DNA of 64,000 nucleotides from the NCBI RefSeq assembly GCF_900100375.1, contig NZ_FNEZ01000001.1, positions 372,001 to 436,000 of the forward strand. Reading direction: 5' to 3'. Made by a program: the position numbers and the translations under genes. Positions within the stretch are counted from its first letter, which is position 1. Each line of letters starts with the position of its first letter. Below are positions 50,279 to 58,410 of this stretch, piece after piece. The notes beneath the pieces are model-generated. The model saw nothing but the letters and a program-made list of their open reading frames with translations, had not been told where the DNA came from and ran no database searches. The DNA comes from Flavobacterium noncentrifugens. GTDB taxonomy: Bacteria > Bacteroidota > Bacteroidia > Flavobacteriales > Flavobacteriaceae.

Positions 50279-50311
50279 AAAAAAGCCATTCTTCACAGAA
50301 TGGCTTTTTTA
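50279..50311. terminator. Terminator between the ferritin and rpmA genes
   Basis: AAAAAAGCCATTCT / AGAATGGCTTTTTT, a long perfect stem with loop TCAC and T-run, between convergent genes. Confidence 0.88.
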
Positions 50312-50329
50312 ATATCAACTAAGTTTCAA

Positions 50330-50590
50330 TTATGCTTCAAAAGCAACAATAGAAACGTATGATTTGTTGTCTTTTTTCTTTTGGAACTGAACAACTCCAT
50401 CTACTCTTGCGTGTAGGGTGTGATCTTTACTGATGTAAACATTTTCACCTGGGTTGTGTTTAGAACCTCTTTGTCTTACGATGATGTTCCCCGCAATAGC
50501 AGCTTGTCCACCAAAAATCTTAACACCTAAACGTTTCGATTCTGATTCTCTACCATTCTTGGAACTACCGACACCTTTCTTGTGAGCCAT
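50330..50590 (-). CDS. rpmA: 50S ribosomal protein L27
   Basis: 86 residues. [40 protein letters not shown] and [20 protein letters not shown] are diagnostic of bL27, whose N-terminus reaches the peptidyl transferase centre. There is no Firmicutes-type N-terminal cleavage extension. It follows rplU by 22 bases and ends just before the shared terminator. Confidence 0.98.
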   Translation of the reverse strand: MAHKKGVGSSKNGRESESKRLGVKIFGGQAAIAGNIIVRQRGSKHNPGENVYISKDHTLHARVDGVVQFQKKKDNKSYVSIVAFEA

Positions 50591-50612
50591 GACGTTATCT
50601 TTTAAATGTTAA

Positions 50613-50996
50613 TTATTCTGCTGTTGGTTCTTCTGTGGTCTCAGTTTTCTTAGCTGCCGCTTTTTTCTTAGGCGCAGCGGCTCCAGGTAAAGTAAATCCT
50701 GAAATCTGAATCTGAGTAAGAGACTGTCTGTGACCGTTTCTCTTTTTGTAACCTTTTCTTCTTTTCTTTTTGAAAACGATTACTTTGTCTCCTTTTAAGT
50801 GTTGTAACACTTTGGCTTCTACTGAAGCACCTTCTACAGCCGGGGCGCCTAAAGTGATTGTTCCATTATCGTCTAACAAAAGAACTTTTGCAAATGAAAT
50901 TGCATCGCCTTCTTTGTCAGCCAAACGGTGAACATAAACCTTTAAGTCTTTGCTTACTTTAAATTGTTGCCCTGCTATCTCTACGATTGCGTACAT
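50613..50996 (-). CDS. rplU: 50S ribosomal protein L21 with C-terminal extension
   Basis: 127 residues. The bL21 core is MYAIVEIAGQQFKVSKDLKV, AKVLLLDDNGTITLGAPAVE and FKKKRRKGYKKRNGHRQSLT. After about residue 102 comes a low-complexity Ala/Lys/Thr/Glu tail, extending the protein beyond the usual 103 residues; such tails are frequent in Bacteroidota. It is the first gene of the rplU-rpmA operon with a strong promoter just upstream. Confidence 0.97.
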   Translation of the reverse strand: MYAIVEIAGQQFKVSKDLKVYVHRLADKEGDAISFAKVLLLDDNGTITLGAPAVEGASVEAKVLQHLKGDKVIVFKKKRRKGYKKRNGHRQSLTQIQISGFTLPGAAAPKKKAAAKKTETTEEPTAE

Positions 50997-51027
50997 AACA
51001 ATGATGTTTAGTTAATTTTTAAGGTTG

Positions 51028-51057
51028 CAAATATACAACTAAATCCCATTCATGCAA
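51028..51057 (-). promoter_or_regulatory. Promoter of rplU-rpmA
   Basis: On the minus strand TTG at 51057-51055, a 19-base spacer, TATATTTG at 51035-51028 and then CAACC. It is an excellent match to TTG-N19-TAnnTTTG. Confidence 0.75.
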
Positions 51058-51138
51058 CTTGTTGGAGAAAAAAAAGTCGAAAGTCTGAACGTCGAAAGGC
51101 GAGCGGTCAAAAATCGCGGATAATTATTGTGTTTTTTT

Positions 51139-51270
51139 GGGCGTGCCGGCGCTTCAGCATTGCACATTTAATTTAGCATTTTACTGCGCCGTCGCGCTGT
51201 CCGCTTTATCTTTTACGGCCTTCGCTGCGCTGCGGCCGCAAAAGGATGCCGCTTCCATCGCTCACGCGTG
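51139..51270 (+). repeat. Family-A repeat, copy 6
   Basis: Starts GGGCGTGCCGGCGCTTCAGC and ends CCATCGCTCACGCGTG, with inner GTCGCGCTGTCCGCTTTATC and CAAAAGGATGCCGC. The 430-base gap 50997-51426 holds the rplU promoter, a short heptad-like stretch (51072-51100) of the family-C type, and this repeat; no gene was seen. Confidence 0.75.
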
Positions 51271-51426
51271 TCTTCACTTCGATAATGCCTAATTTCCTTT
51301 TTACCGTTCGTTTTTCACTTATGTCTTTGCCTCAGTCTTTTCTCTTCAACTAAAAATCCCTACATTTGAATCAACCCAATATCCGGAAACCACACTTACC
51401 GGAATTGCCGCACCTTTTACTAACCA

Positions 51427-52752
51427 ATGAAACAAATATTAATGGCTGTAAGTACTTCACTTTTGCTTGGAGGAACGGTTTCTGCCCAAAAAGTCGCCTT
51501 TGAAGAATTTGACCTCGACAATGGCTTGCACGTCATTTTGCACAACGATCCATCTGCGCCGGTAGTCATCACTTCTGTAATGTATCACGTCGGATCCAAA
51601 GATGAAAGTCCGGATCGCACCGGATTTGCCCACTTTTTTGAACACCTTTTGTTCGAAGGCACCGAAAACATCAAACGTGGCGAATGGTTCAAAATCGTCA
51701 GCGGAAACGGCGGCACCAACAACGCCAATACTTCCGACGACCGAACTTATTATTACGAAGTTTTCCCATCAAATAATTTAGAACTCGCTTTATGGATGGA
51801 ATCCGAGCGCATGCTGCATCCCATCATCAACCAGATCGGCGTTGACACCCAAAACGACGTCATCAAAGAAGAAAAAAGATACGTCTACGACAACAAACCG
51901 TATGGAAATTTCCTGTCGGAAGTCAAAAAACGATTGTTCACCAAACATCCATACCGCTGGAGTGTCATCGGCTCGATGGAACATTTGGACGCTGCGAAAC
52001 TCGAAGAATTCCGGGCTTTCAATAAAAAATTCTACATTCCGAACAACGCGGTTTTAGTAGTTGCAGGTGATTTCGATAAAACCAATGCGAAGAAATGGAT
52101 CTCGCAATATTTCGGCTCGATCCCGAAAGGCGCGCCCATCCAAAAGCAAACGTTTGCCGAAGAACCGATCACAAAAACGATCTCAGCCACTTACGAAGAC
52201 CCAAACATCCAGATTCCTGCAATTGTGGCAGCCTACAGAACACCATCGATGAAAACCCGTGATGCGCGCGCACTCGACATGATCTCGAGTTTACTCAGCG
52301 ACGGCAGAAGTTCGCGTTTGTACAAAAAGCTCGTCGACGATAAGAAAATGGCGCTGCAAATCGGTGCGTTCAACGTCAATCAGGAAGATTACGGTTCGTA
52401 TGTGATTTTCGGATTGCCATTGGAACAAACGCCGACGACCGACATTTTAAAAGAAATTGACGAAGAAATCACCAAACTGCAAACCGACCTGATTTCTGAA
52501 AAGGATTTTGAAAAACTTAGGAACAAATTCGAAAACCAACATGTGAACAGCAACGCAACGATAGAAGGCATTGCTGAAAATCTCGCTTCGTCCTATTTAT
52601 TATTCGGCGATGTAAACCTGATCAATACCGATATCGACATTTACCGTTCGATCACACGCGACGAAATCCGCCAAGCCGCAAAAAAATATTTAAACCCGAA
52701 CCAGCGATTGGTTTTGGATTACATTCCGGCCAAAAGCAAGTCTGCCAACTAA
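51427..52752 (+). CDS. M16 (insulinase-type) metallopeptidase, catalytic subunit
   Basis: 441 residues. A signal peptide (ends GGTVSAQK) predicts export. The zinc-binding inverted motif HFFEH is at residues 69-73 in GFAHFFEHLLFEGTENIKRG, followed by the distal Glu region around VIKEEKRYVYDNKPYGNFLS (about 145-165). The substrate-binding partner motif 'R-Y' lies near 'SSLLSDGRSSRLYKKLVDDK'. It degrades peptides in the periplasm. The next gene, two bases after its stop, encodes a related protein lacking the zinc motif, so the active enzyme is probably a heterodimer. Confidence 0.93.
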   Translation: MKQILMAVSTSLLLGGTVSAQKVAFEEFDLDNGLHVILHNDPSAPVVITSVMYHVGSKDESPDRTGFAHFFEHLLFEGTENIKRGEWFKIVSGNGGTNNANTSDDRTYYYEVFPSNNLELALWMESERMLHPIINQIGVDTQNDVIKEEKRYVYDNKPYGNFLSEVKKRLFTKHPYRWSVIGSMEHLDAAKLEEFRAFNKKFYIPNNAVLVVAGDFDKTNAKKWISQYFGSIPKGAPIQKQTFAEEPITKTISATYEDPNIQIPAIVAAYRTPSMKTRDARALDMISSLLSDGRSSRLYKKLVDDKKMALQIGAFNVNQEDYGSYVIFGLPLEQTPTTDILKEIDEEITKLQTDLISEKDFEKLRNKFENQHVNSNATIEGIAENLASSYLLFGDVNLINTDIDIYRSITRDEIRQAAKKYLNPNQRLVLDYIPAKSKSAN

Positions 52753-52754
52753 AA

Positions 52755-54155
52755 ATGAAAAAGCCTATCTTAATCGTATTGGGCTTATTCCTGACCTTAT
52801 CTATGCAAGCAAAAACAAGACCTCAGCCCAAACCCGGACCGGCTCCGACAATAAAAATCAACAAGCCGCAAACCTTTGAATTGTCAAACGGACTCAAAGT
52901 TTTGGTTGTCGAAAACCACAAATTGCCGCGCGTTTCTTTCAGCCTGAATATTGACGTTGCGCCATATTCCGAAGGCAATAAAAAAGGCGTCGCTTCTTTG
53001 CGTGGACGATTGATGGGAAAAGGCAGCGCCACAATTTCAAAAGATGCATTTAATGAAGAAATTGATTTTCTCGGTGCCAGCCTGAATTTTTATTCCGATG
53101 GCGCAAGCGGAAATTCACTTTCCAAATATGCTGCGCGAATTTTAGAATTGCTTGCCGATGCCGCTTTGCATCCAAATTTTACACCCGAAGAATTCGACAA
53201 GGAAAAAACAAAGTTCATAGAAAGTTTAAAATCTGAAGAGAAAAGCATTCCTGCAACGGCTGAAAGGGTTGAAAATATACTCGCATTCGGAAAAAGCCAT
53301 CCGTTTGGCGAATATGTTTCAGAAACGACTTTAAACAATATGACGCTCGACGACGTCAAAGCGAATTACAACACGTATTTTGTTCCTGAAAATGCCTATT
53401 TGGTGATTGTTGGCGATGTTGATTTTGAACAGGTCAAAGCCAAAGTTTTGGATGTTTTTTCAGATTGGATAAAAGCAGCCGCTCCGGATTTATCGTATTC
53501 CGACCCGAAAAACGTGCAATATTTACAGATCAATTTTGTCGATATGCCGAACGCTGTACAATCGGAAATTGCACTGGTGAATTCAGTCAATCTTAAAATG
53601 ACAGATGCCGATTTTTTTCCGTCAATTGTTACGAACCAGATTCTTGGCGGCGATTTCAACAGTTATTTAAACATGAACCTGCGCGAGGCAAACGGTTGGA
53701 CTTACGGTGCGCGTTCGAACATCGGTTATGGAAAATATGTCGATAAATTCATCGCATCGGCTTCGGTTCGAAATGCGGTAACCGACAGCGCTGTGGTCGA
53801 ATTTGTCAAGGAAATCAAACGCATCCGGACTGAAACGGTCGCTGAAGACAAACTCAACGACATCAAAGCCGGCTATATCGGAAGGTTTGTGATGAACATT
53901 GAAAAACCACAGACGATTGCGCGTTATGCGCTCAACATCCGCACAGAAAATTTGCCTGAAGATTTTTATGAAAATTTCATCAAAAACATCAATGCTGTAA
54001 CTCCGGAAGATATTTTGCGTGTGGCGAACAAATATTTCATGATCGATAACATGCGGATTATCATCACCGGAAAAGCATCGGAAACTGTTCCTAATTTGGA
54101 GAAACTCAAAATCCCGATTTTCTATTTTGACCGTTTTGGAAATTCGGTTCAATAA
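52755..54155 (+). CDS. M16-family non-catalytic partner subunit
   Basis: 466 residues with a signal peptide (ends LSMQAKT). The M16 fold is clear: TFELSNGLKVLVVENHKLPR, ADAALHPNFTPEEFDKEKTK, NTYFVPENAYLVIVGDVDFE and NQILGGDFNSYLNMNLREAN with the substrate-binding WTYGARS. Where the catalytic subunit has HFFEH, this protein reads GVASLRGRLMGKGSATISKD, so the zinc ligands are absent. It corresponds to the non-catalytic half of MPP-like or PqqF-like heterodimers. It is co-transcribed with the catalytic subunit (2-base gap). Confidence 0.9.
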   Translation: MKKPILIVLGLFLTLSMQAKTRPQPKPGPAPTIKINKPQTFELSNGLKVLVVENHKLPRVSFSLNIDVAPYSEGNKKGVASLRGRLMGKGSATISKDAFNEEIDFLGASLNFYSDGASGNSLSKYAARILELLADAALHPNFTPEEFDKEKTKFIESLKSEEKSIPATAERVENILAFGKSHPFGEYVSETTLNNMTLDDVKANYNTYFVPENAYLVIVGDVDFEQVKAKVLDVFSDWIKAAAPDLSYSDPKNVQYLQINFVDMPNAVQSEIALVNSVNLKMTDADFFPSIVTNQILGGDFNSYLNMNLREANGWTYGARSNIGYGKYVDKFIASASVRNAVTDSAVVEFVKEIKRIRTETVAEDKLNDIKAGYIGRFVMNIEKPQTIARYALNIRTENLPEDFYENFIKNINAVTPEDILRVANKYFMIDNMRIIITGKASETVPNLEKLKIPIFYFDRFGNSVQ

Positions 54156-54169
54156 TTAATAATTGTTTC

Positions 54170-54276
54170 GGGCCGCTGTTTGCGTGAGCGATTGAAGTGA
54201 AAAGCCCGGAACGCAGTGAGGACTTGTAACGGAAAGCGCGACAGCGGCATAGCACAGCGGAGCCGGTGGCACGCCC
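54170..54276 (-). repeat. Family-A repeat, copy 7
   Basis: On the minus strand it starts GGGCGTGCCACCGGCTCCGC and ends TCAATCGCTCACGC, then GGCCC. It lies between the M16 partner gene and the convergent EamA transporter gene. Confidence 0.75.
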
Positions 54277-54386
54277 AAAAACCATGACAATTCGAAATTA
54301 TAGAAAGTTTTTACAATTACTTTGATAGAAATTCCACCTTAATGGTTTTAAAAACTCTTATCGGTAAACCCCAAATAATGGTTTTC

Positions 54387-55256
54387 TTATTTTTTTCCAG
54401 ACAAATAAACGCCGCACAAAATAATGCAAGCCCCTAGAAACTGCAACGGCGTAAGCATTTCATTATCGAGCAATCCCCAGAAAAAGGCCACGATCGGAAT
54501 TAAATAAGTGACTGAAGTTGCGAAAACCGGCGTTGACATTTGGATCAATCTATAGAAAAGCAAATTCGCAATTCCGGTTCCGAAAACGCCTAAGATCATA
54601 ATGAATAAAGTCGATGTTTGCACTTCTGGAACATGCATGAATTTGAAATATCCGGTGACATATAAAATCGTTAACGACGGAATCAGCATTGCGGAGAAAC
54701 TTCCGGTTGAAATTGCAAGCGGACTCAAATCGGACAAATATTTCTTGACCAGATTTACATTCGTCCCATAACAAACCGTGGCAATGAAAACGAGGAAAAT
54801 ATAAGTATATTCTGAACTTGCGCCCGAATCTGAGCCTGTAAAAACAAGCAGTAAACTTCCAACCAAGCCAACGCTTACGCCGATGATTTGCGTGCGCTTG
54901 AATTGCAATCCGAAAAACAATCCGCCAAGAACGAGCGCGTTTAAAGGTGTAAAAGAATTGAGCATGCCGCTGATCGAGCTTCCGATCTTGGTTTCAGCAA
55001 TCGCAAACAAATAAGCCGGGAAAAAATTGCCGAGCAACGCTGATAATATAATCAATTTCCATTTGCCGATTGGAATCGTCGGTAGCGTTTTAAATCCGAT
55101 AACCAGCAAAAAACACGCGGCAAAAATCATCCGCAAAGAGCCCAACTGAAACGGATCGAGCCCAACCAAACCTTTCTTGATCAATATGAATGAACTTCCC
55201 CAGATTAGGGAAAGTATCGTCAGGAAAATCCACTTCAATTGTTTGGCGCTCATCAT
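54387..55256 (-). CDS. EamA/DMT-family transporter
   Basis: 289 residues from the ATG at 55256; a TTG upstream and a second ATG at 55253 are alternatives. Ten hydrophobic segments form two EamA repeats: repeat 1 with LTILSLIWGSSFILIKKGLV and LGSLRMIFAACFLLVIGF, repeat 2 starting around YTYIFLVFIATVCYGTNVNL and ending TYLIPIVAFFWGLLDNEMLT. Drug/metabolite transporters export amino acids, metabolites or drugs; the substrate is not predictable. It is divergent from the HMA lipoprotein gene. Confidence 0.88.
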   Translation of the reverse strand: MMSAKQLKWIFLTILSLIWGSSFILIKKGLVGLDPFQLGSLRMIFAACFLLVIGFKTLPTIPIGKWKLIILSALLGNFFPAYLFAIAETKIGSSISGMLNSFTPLNALVLGGLFFGLQFKRTQIIGVSVGLVGSLLLVFTGSDSGASSEYTYIFLVFIATVCYGTNVNLVKKYLSDLSPLAISTGSFSAMLIPSLTILYVTGYFKFMHVPEVQTSTLFIMILGVFGTGIANLLFYRLIQMSTPVFATSVTYLIPIVAFFWGLLDNEMLTPLQFLGACIILCGVYLSGKK

Positions 55257-55375
55257 CAAAATTTTAACACCCAAAATTGTAATAATTTTATGAATAAACG
55301 GGATTTATTTTTGCATTTTTGTAGCCGCTTTCAACACTGTTGATCGTTCTCACGCAAACATTAAACTCACATATT

Positions 55376-55897
55376 ATGAAATTCACCCAATCATTATTCG
55401 CACTTGCTTTATCGGCCGCTTTTCTTACAAGCTGCAAGCAAACGGCAAGCGCACCAAAAACCGAAGCCGGTGCAGTCGCTTCAACTGAAAAAACAAACAC
55501 ACCTGCAGTAAAACCAGAAACGGCAAGCTTTAAGATCGAAGGCATGAGCTGCGCAATTGGCTGTGCAAAAACGATTGAGAAAGAATTGTCGGAAATGGAC
55601 GGCGTTCAAAAAGCATCTGTAGATTTTGATTCCAAAAAAGCGGTGATCGACTTCGACGCAACCAAACAAACTCCGGAAAATTTCGTAAAAGTTGTTGAAG
55701 CGACCGCTGATGGAAAAACGTATAAAGTTTCCGATGTGACTTCTTCAGGAAACCACGCGATGCTTTTCGACCAGGAAAAAGAAAAAGTAGCTGACGCCAA
55801 AAAGTCTAAATCTGATAAAAAAGAAGCTGCAGGAAAAGAGAAAAAATCTTGTTGTTCAGGAAAGAAACATTGTTCCGCTGACGAGAAGAAAGCTTAA
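55376..55897 (+). CDS. Lipoprotein with heavy-metal-associated (HMA) domain
   Basis: 173 residues from the ATG at 55376. The lipobox LTSC predicts lipid anchoring. Residues of about 50-115 are an HMA domain with the metal-binding MSCAIGCAKTIEKELSEMDG, here MxCxxGC instead of the usual MxCxxC, so the second Cys is shifted. The C-terminus is Lys-rich and ends with KKSCCSGKKHCSADEKK, a second cysteine cluster. It probably binds copper or another soft metal outside the cytoplasm. No P-type ATPase is adjacent. Confidence 0.85.
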   Translation: MKFTQSLFALALSAAFLTSCKQTASAPKTEAGAVASTEKTNTPAVKPETASFKIEGMSCAIGCAKTIEKELSEMDGVQKASVDFDSKKAVIDFDATKQTPENFVKVVEATADGKTYKVSDVTSSGNHAMLFDQEKEKVADAKKSKSDKKEAAGKEKKSCCSGKKHCSADEKKA

Positions 55898-55905
55898 TTT
55901 CAGTC

Positions 55906-56046
55906 GAAAGTCTGAAAGTCAAAAGTCTGAAAGGACTAACGGATTGCATAAAAAAAACCAGAAAACGGATTAATTTCGTTCCTGGTTTTTTTTATTTAAT
56001 AGAATCGTTTTCTTTCGACTTTCAGACTTTTGACTTTCAGACTTTC
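55906..56046. repeat. Family-C inverted repeat around a terminator
   Basis: A perfect 28-base inverted repeat: 55906-55933 (GAAAGTCTGAAAGTCAAAAG ...) and 56019-56046. It is built from 7-10-base units of the type GAAAGTC/AAAAGTC, and flanks the terminator at 55951-55994. It ends one base before the gldD stop codon. Confidence 0.8.
55951..55994. terminator. Terminator between the HMA lipoprotein gene and gldD
   Basis: AAAAACCAG / CTGGTTTTT stem, with a long 20-base loop and T-runs on both strands, between convergent genes. Confidence 0.7.
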
Positions 56047-56613
56047 TTATTTCTTCCACTTCAAAGTTTCCATCAACGTCCGCATGTCATCTTTAATGTA
56101 ACTCGCGGCCGGCATCACCGAATCAAAGTTGGGTTTTGCGTAAAAATAAACCGAGCAATCGATAAAATGGCTGATGCTGTCGGTGACGTAAAATTGTGCG
56201 TTTGTAGCGGCATTTCCGTTGACCTGGTAAAACATTCCGTATACTTTGTGGTCTTTGTTTAGAAATGGCTGTTCTAGAATGTCGTCGGCTTTGATCACGT
56301 GTTCGTAAGTCAGTTTTTGCGCGTCGCGAAGCAATGTGTTGATATTGTTCTGAACCGGTTTGTAACTGATGTAAATCGTCGCTTTCATTTTCGGATAATT
56401 GATTTCGAAACTGCAATCGGAATTTCCTTTGATCACTGCATCAGCATTCATATCGAATGAAAACGGGCAATTGTTTTCGAAATGCACATATTCGGCCACA
56501 GGATAATCGAGGCGAAGCTGGCTCGCCGGTTTTGGAAGTACTTCTTTTTTGCAGCCGAAAACCGTTACAAACACCAATGAGAGAACGGAAAACGAAATGA
56601 TTTTTTTTAACAT
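56047..56613 (-). CDS. gldD: Gliding motility lipoprotein GldD
   Basis: 188 residues. The lipobox VFGC marks a lipoprotein. The GldD sequence is recognised by YPVAEYVHFENNCPFSFDMN, CSFEINYPKMKATIYISYKP and VYGMFYQVNGNAATNAQFYV, together with its position directly after gldE. GldD is required for gliding and for T9SS function in Flavobacterium johnsoniae, where its exact role in the envelope is not known. It has normal length and is the last gene of the mutY-ssb-gldE-gldD run. Confidence 0.93.
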   Translation of the reverse strand: MLKKIISFSVLSLVFVTVFGCKKEVLPKPASQLRLDYPVAEYVHFENNCPFSFDMNADAVIKGNSDCSFEINYPKMKATIYISYKPVQNNINTLLRDAQKLTYEHVIKADDILEQPFLNKDHKVYGMFYQVNGNAATNAQFYVTDSISHFIDCSVYFYAKPNFDSVMPAASYIKDDMRTLMETLKWKK

Positions 56614-56619
56614 GGATGT

Positions 56620-57915
56620 TTATTCAATAATTACTTTTATCTGGCGGACGCGTTTTTTATCAACGGTTTCAATCGTAAAACGGTATTTGTCAAAATTTAT
56701 TTTCTGCCCTTTTTTGGGAAAATTGCCTAAGATTTCAAGAATGAATCCGGCAAGTGTTTCGGCTTCGCCTTTGCTTTCGTCGAATAACAATTCGTCAGCA
56801 TCTACAATCCGATAAAAATCTTTCATGCTGATTTTTCCTTCAAATAAGAATGTCTTATCGTCGATTTGGGAGAAATTGATATTTTCATCGTCGAATTCGT
56901 CGCTGATGTCGCCAACGATTTCCTCAATGACATCTTCCAAAGAAACCAAACCTGAAGTGCCGCCATATTCATCGACAACAATGGCCAAATGGCTTTTCAT
57001 CGACTGGAAATCTTTTAATAAATCGTCGAGTTTTTTATTTTCGGGAACGAAAAACGGCTCGCGCAGCAAAGTCGTCCATTCAAAATCATTTTTGCTGATG
57101 TGCGGAATTAAATCTTTGACAAACAACACACCTTCAATCTGGTCGATATTATCACGGTAAACCGGAATTCTTGAAAATCCTTTATCGGTGATTTTCTCCA
57201 TGATTTCGGAAAAACTTTCTTCGATCTCGAGTGCGAATACATCGATGCGCGGACTCATGACTTGTTTCGTATCCGTATTTCCGAAAGAAACAATGCCTTC
57301 GAGGATTTTTTGTTCATGCTGTGAAGTGCCTTCGGAAGAAGTCAGTTCTAAAGCCTGCGACAATTGGTCGACTGAAAAACTCGATTTCTGCTTTCCGAGT
57401 TTTTTATGCAGGAAAACCGTCACCGACCGCATCGGAATGCTGATGGGCGAAAGCAATTTGTCTAATATTGATAACGGATATGCAAAGAAACACGCAAATC
57501 GGACATTATTCCGGCTGGCGTAAATTTTCGGCAACACTTCTCCGAAAAGCAAGATAAAAAATGTGACAACTACGACTTCTACAACGAATTTTAAAACTGG
57601 AGATGCAATCGCTGCGAATAAATTCTGTCCAATGACCGAGAATAAAATCACGACGCCAATGTTGATGAAATTGTTGGCTACGACCAAAGTCGCGAGTAAT
57701 TTTTTAGGCTTTTCGAGTAAGGAAACAATGGTATTTGCAACCGTTGGTTTCGCATTATGGCATTCATCAATATCTTTCGGCGTCAGCGAAAAAAACGCAA
57801 CTTCGGCAGCAGAAACCAGCGCAGAACCAGAAAGCAACACGAAAATGGCTATAAATCCGAAAAGCAAATTCGTGTCTAAAGTGGTGGATAATTGATAACC
57901 GGGCTCAGGGTCCAA
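56620..57915 (-). CDS. gldE: Gliding motility-associated protein GldE (CorC/CNNM-like)
   Basis: 431 residues with a TTG start at 57915 giving MDPEP. The N-terminal DUF21/CNNM membrane domain has four helices with LVSAAEVAFFSLTPKDIDEC and LLATLVVANNFINIGVVILF. Two CBS domains follow (MSPRIDVFALEIEESFSEIM, SRIPVYRDNIDQIEGVLFVK and LAIVVDEYGGTSGLVSLEDV, IEEIVGDISDEFDDE), then a CorC_HlyC-like domain. Overproduced GldE partly suppresses some gldD mutants in F. johnsoniae. It lies 6 bases upstream of gldD. Confidence 0.93.
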   Translation of the reverse strand: MDPEPGYQLSTTLDTNLLFGFIAIFVLLSGSALVSAAEVAFFSLTPKDIDECHNAKPTVANTIVSLLEKPKKLLATLVVANNFINIGVVILFSVIGQNLFAAIASPVLKFVVEVVVVTFFILLFGEVLPKIYASRNNVRFACFFAYPLSILDKLLSPISIPMRSVTVFLHKKLGKQKSSFSVDQLSQALELTSSEGTSQHEQKILEGIVSFGNTDTKQVMSPRIDVFALEIEESFSEIMEKITDKGFSRIPVYRDNIDQIEGVLFVKDLIPHISKNDFEWTTLLREPFFVPENKKLDDLLKDFQSMKSHLAIVVDEYGGTSGLVSLEDVIEEIVGDISDEFDDENINFSQIDDKTFLFEGKISMKDFYRIVDADELLFDESKGEAETLAGFILEILGNFPKKGQKINFDKYRFTIETVDKKRVRQIKVIIE

Positions 57916-57939
57916 ATTCAGTAGGATTAATTAAACAAA

Positions 57940-58365
57940 TCAGAATGGCAGGTCGTTGACCGGCGGATTCTGGGCATCAAAATTAGGGTTTGGCGAACCG
58001 GCAGCCGGACGGTTTCCATCAGTGTCTTTTTTCACGTTCAGGAAAGTGAATTCGGTAACCTGGATCTCGGTCGTATATTTTGTCGAACCGTCTTCAGCCT
58101 GCCATTGGCGCGACTTGATTCGGCCTTCTACATAAATTTTATCGCCTTTCGAAAGGTATTTTTCGCAAATCTCGGCCGCTTTATTTCGCACGACGAGATT
58201 GTGCCATTCTGTAGAAGTAATTTTTTCGTTCGTAGTCTTATTAATATACGTTTCGTTCGTTGCAAGAGGAAATCTTCCGATACAATTCCCACCATCAAAA
58301 TAATGCATTTTCACTTCATCGCCCAAATGGCCTATCAACAGTACTTTATTAATGGTTCCGCTCAT
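57940..58365 (-). CDS. ssb: Single-stranded DNA-binding protein
   Basis: 141 residues. The OB fold is clear: GTINKVLLIGHLGDEVKMHY, TNEKITSTEWHNLVVRNKAA and KGDKIYVEGRIKSRQWQAED. The short linker ends in the interaction tip NDLPF. It binds single-stranded DNA as a tetramer during replication and repair. It lies between mutY and gldE, the conserved flavobacterial order. The DUF3127 protein at 33351-33722 ends in the same DLPF motif. Confidence 0.96.
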   Translation of the reverse strand: MSGTINKVLLIGHLGDEVKMHYFDGGNCIGRFPLATNETYINKTTNEKITSTEWHNLVVRNKAAEICEKYLSKGDKIYVEGRIKSRQWQAEDGSTKYTTEIQVTEFTFLNVKKDTDGNRPAAGSPNPNFDAQNPPVNDLPF

Positions 58366-58410
58366 TTTATTTATAAATTATTGAAATCAAATATAGTAAT
58401 TTTTGAAAAA

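Noticed and set aside
55906..56046. CRISPR array from the regularly spaced GAAAGTC units
   Set aside because: Units are 7-10 bases with no unique spacers and no cas genes; it is an inverted low-complexity repeat.
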